In this document: positions 50,021 to 50,258 of the stretch, piece by piece
How positions within the stretch are numbered: the first letter of the stretch is position 1
How the letters are laid out: the number at the start of each line of letters is the position of its first letter
Source: AG1 sp035559775
GTDB taxonomy: Archaea > Thermoproteota > Thermoprotei_A > Sulfolobales > AG1
Assembly: GCA_035559775.1 (NCBI GenBank)
Contig: DATMAU010000017.1
Location: 1-50,258 of the forward strand
DNA: 50,258 bases
Reading direction: 5' to 3'
The notes under the pieces: model-generated
The model's input: the letters and a program-made list of their open reading frames with translations, nothing else
The model's database searches: none
Told to the model about the DNA's origin: nothing
Made by a program: the position numbers and the translations under genes

Positions 50021-50258
50021 GCTGTTTCGGGTTTCATGAGCGTTTATAAGGATTTGATATTAGACCCAGGCATGTGGGTTAAAGGTAAAAGATCCAGACA
50101 TATGGGGTTCCCCACAGCAATGAGCCAGAGCAAAACTATGAAGAGGGAACTGTAGGTAGAGATCACACCGAACAAATGAAGACCAAGAATAAAGGATCCG
50201 ATGAAAGGAGCCCTAGAGCCAGAAACCCAAGGAAAGAGCAGTTAGTATCAAAAACAAC
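50021..50258 (+). repeat. Dispersed repeat with inverted ends, copy 3 (cut by window end)
   Basis: The left end TTCGGGTTTCAT is at 50026-50037, followed by GCGTTTATAAGG as in copy 2, a segment of about 60 bases that differs from copy 2, and the core from TTCCCCACAGC (50107) onward. The last 109 bases equal bases 1-109 of the window. Just before them, copy 3 has A where copy 2 has G, a synonymous difference in the small MSQSKTMKREL frame. Confidence 0.9.

Noticed and set aside
1..50258. Circular plasmid or virus suggested by identical ends
   Set aside because: The matching 109 bases belong to a multicopy repeat, and the gene content is chromosomal housekeeping.
1..50258. tRNA, rRNA genes and CRISPR arrays
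   Set aside because: I looked through the intergenic regions and found no tRNA cloverleaf, rRNA sequence or regularly spaced repeats; a short tRNA with introns could still be missed by eye.

Overview
The window is chromosomal DNA from a hyperthermophilic or thermophilic archaeon of the Thermoproteota (class Thermoprotei). Reasons seen in the sequence: archaeal ribosomal proteins (L37e and the L3-L4-L23-L2 block), an archaeal SRP (7S) RNA, Lsm, NOG1-type GTPase, archaeal-type riboflavin synthase, a TFB-like protein, TATA boxes about 25 nt before many starts, frequent GTG and TTG starts, and heavy use of AGA/AGG and ATA codons. I cannot name the genus. Both ends of the window lie in the same repeat: bases 1-109 are identical to bases 50150-50258, and a third near-identical copy sits at 2176-2451.

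Layout. 1-2451: repeat copy 1, a secreted protein, a predicted nucleotidyltransferase, repeat copy 2. 2474-6728 (minus): a complete sugar-type ABC importer with a fused double permease. 7445-10894 (plus): a lone ABC ATPase, a DUF61-like protein, an HTH regulator and a NOG1-like GTPase. 11086-12018: argF. 12008-13575 (minus): three-gene operon with adenosine-specific kinase. 14283-15605 (minus): hisS. 15931-17751 (plus): Lsm, L37e and a GT39-like membrane mannosyltransferase. 17884-21873 (minus): split methylmalonyl-CoA mutase, MeaB GTPase and a BtuF-like protein. 22228-26174 (plus): membrane thioredoxin-like protein, then argG-argH, preceded on the minus strand by a tandem H/ACA and C/D guide RNA pair. 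26584-26676 (minus): a 30-residue poly-glutamate peptide. 26946-31348 (plus): ornithine cyclodeaminase family, two small unknowns, ribB-ribC-ribH and sucC. 31505-34554: endonuclease IV-like, second thioredoxin-like protein, lysS. 34666-38996: TFB-like protein, HerA/DUF87 ATPase, second nucleotidyltransferase and an unknown gene. 39232-43022: SPOUT methyltransferase and rpl3-rpl4-rpl23-rpl2. 43119-47183 (minus): HAD phosphatase, DUF2095-like protein, GlmU-like nucleotidyltransferase and acylaminoacyl peptidase. 47532-49996: small unknown, SRP RNA, geranylgeranyl diphosphate synthase and a KaiC-like ATPase.

Three full-length and one partial copy of a roughly 260-316 bp element are scattered at 13677, 22928, 37141 and 47252. 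They share both ends and look like the tail of an IS200/IS605 tnpB gene with a hairpin whose arms covary between copies, so they may be non-autonomous elements that kept an omega-RNA-like structure after losing the protein.

Pathways represented: arginine biosynthesis (argF, argG, argH), riboflavin synthesis (ribB, ribC, ribH), B12-dependent methylmalonyl-CoA metabolism, isoprenoid lipid synthesis, translation (two aminoacyl-tRNA synthetases and ribosomal proteins) and RNA modification. No tRNA, rRNA or CRISPR array was found.
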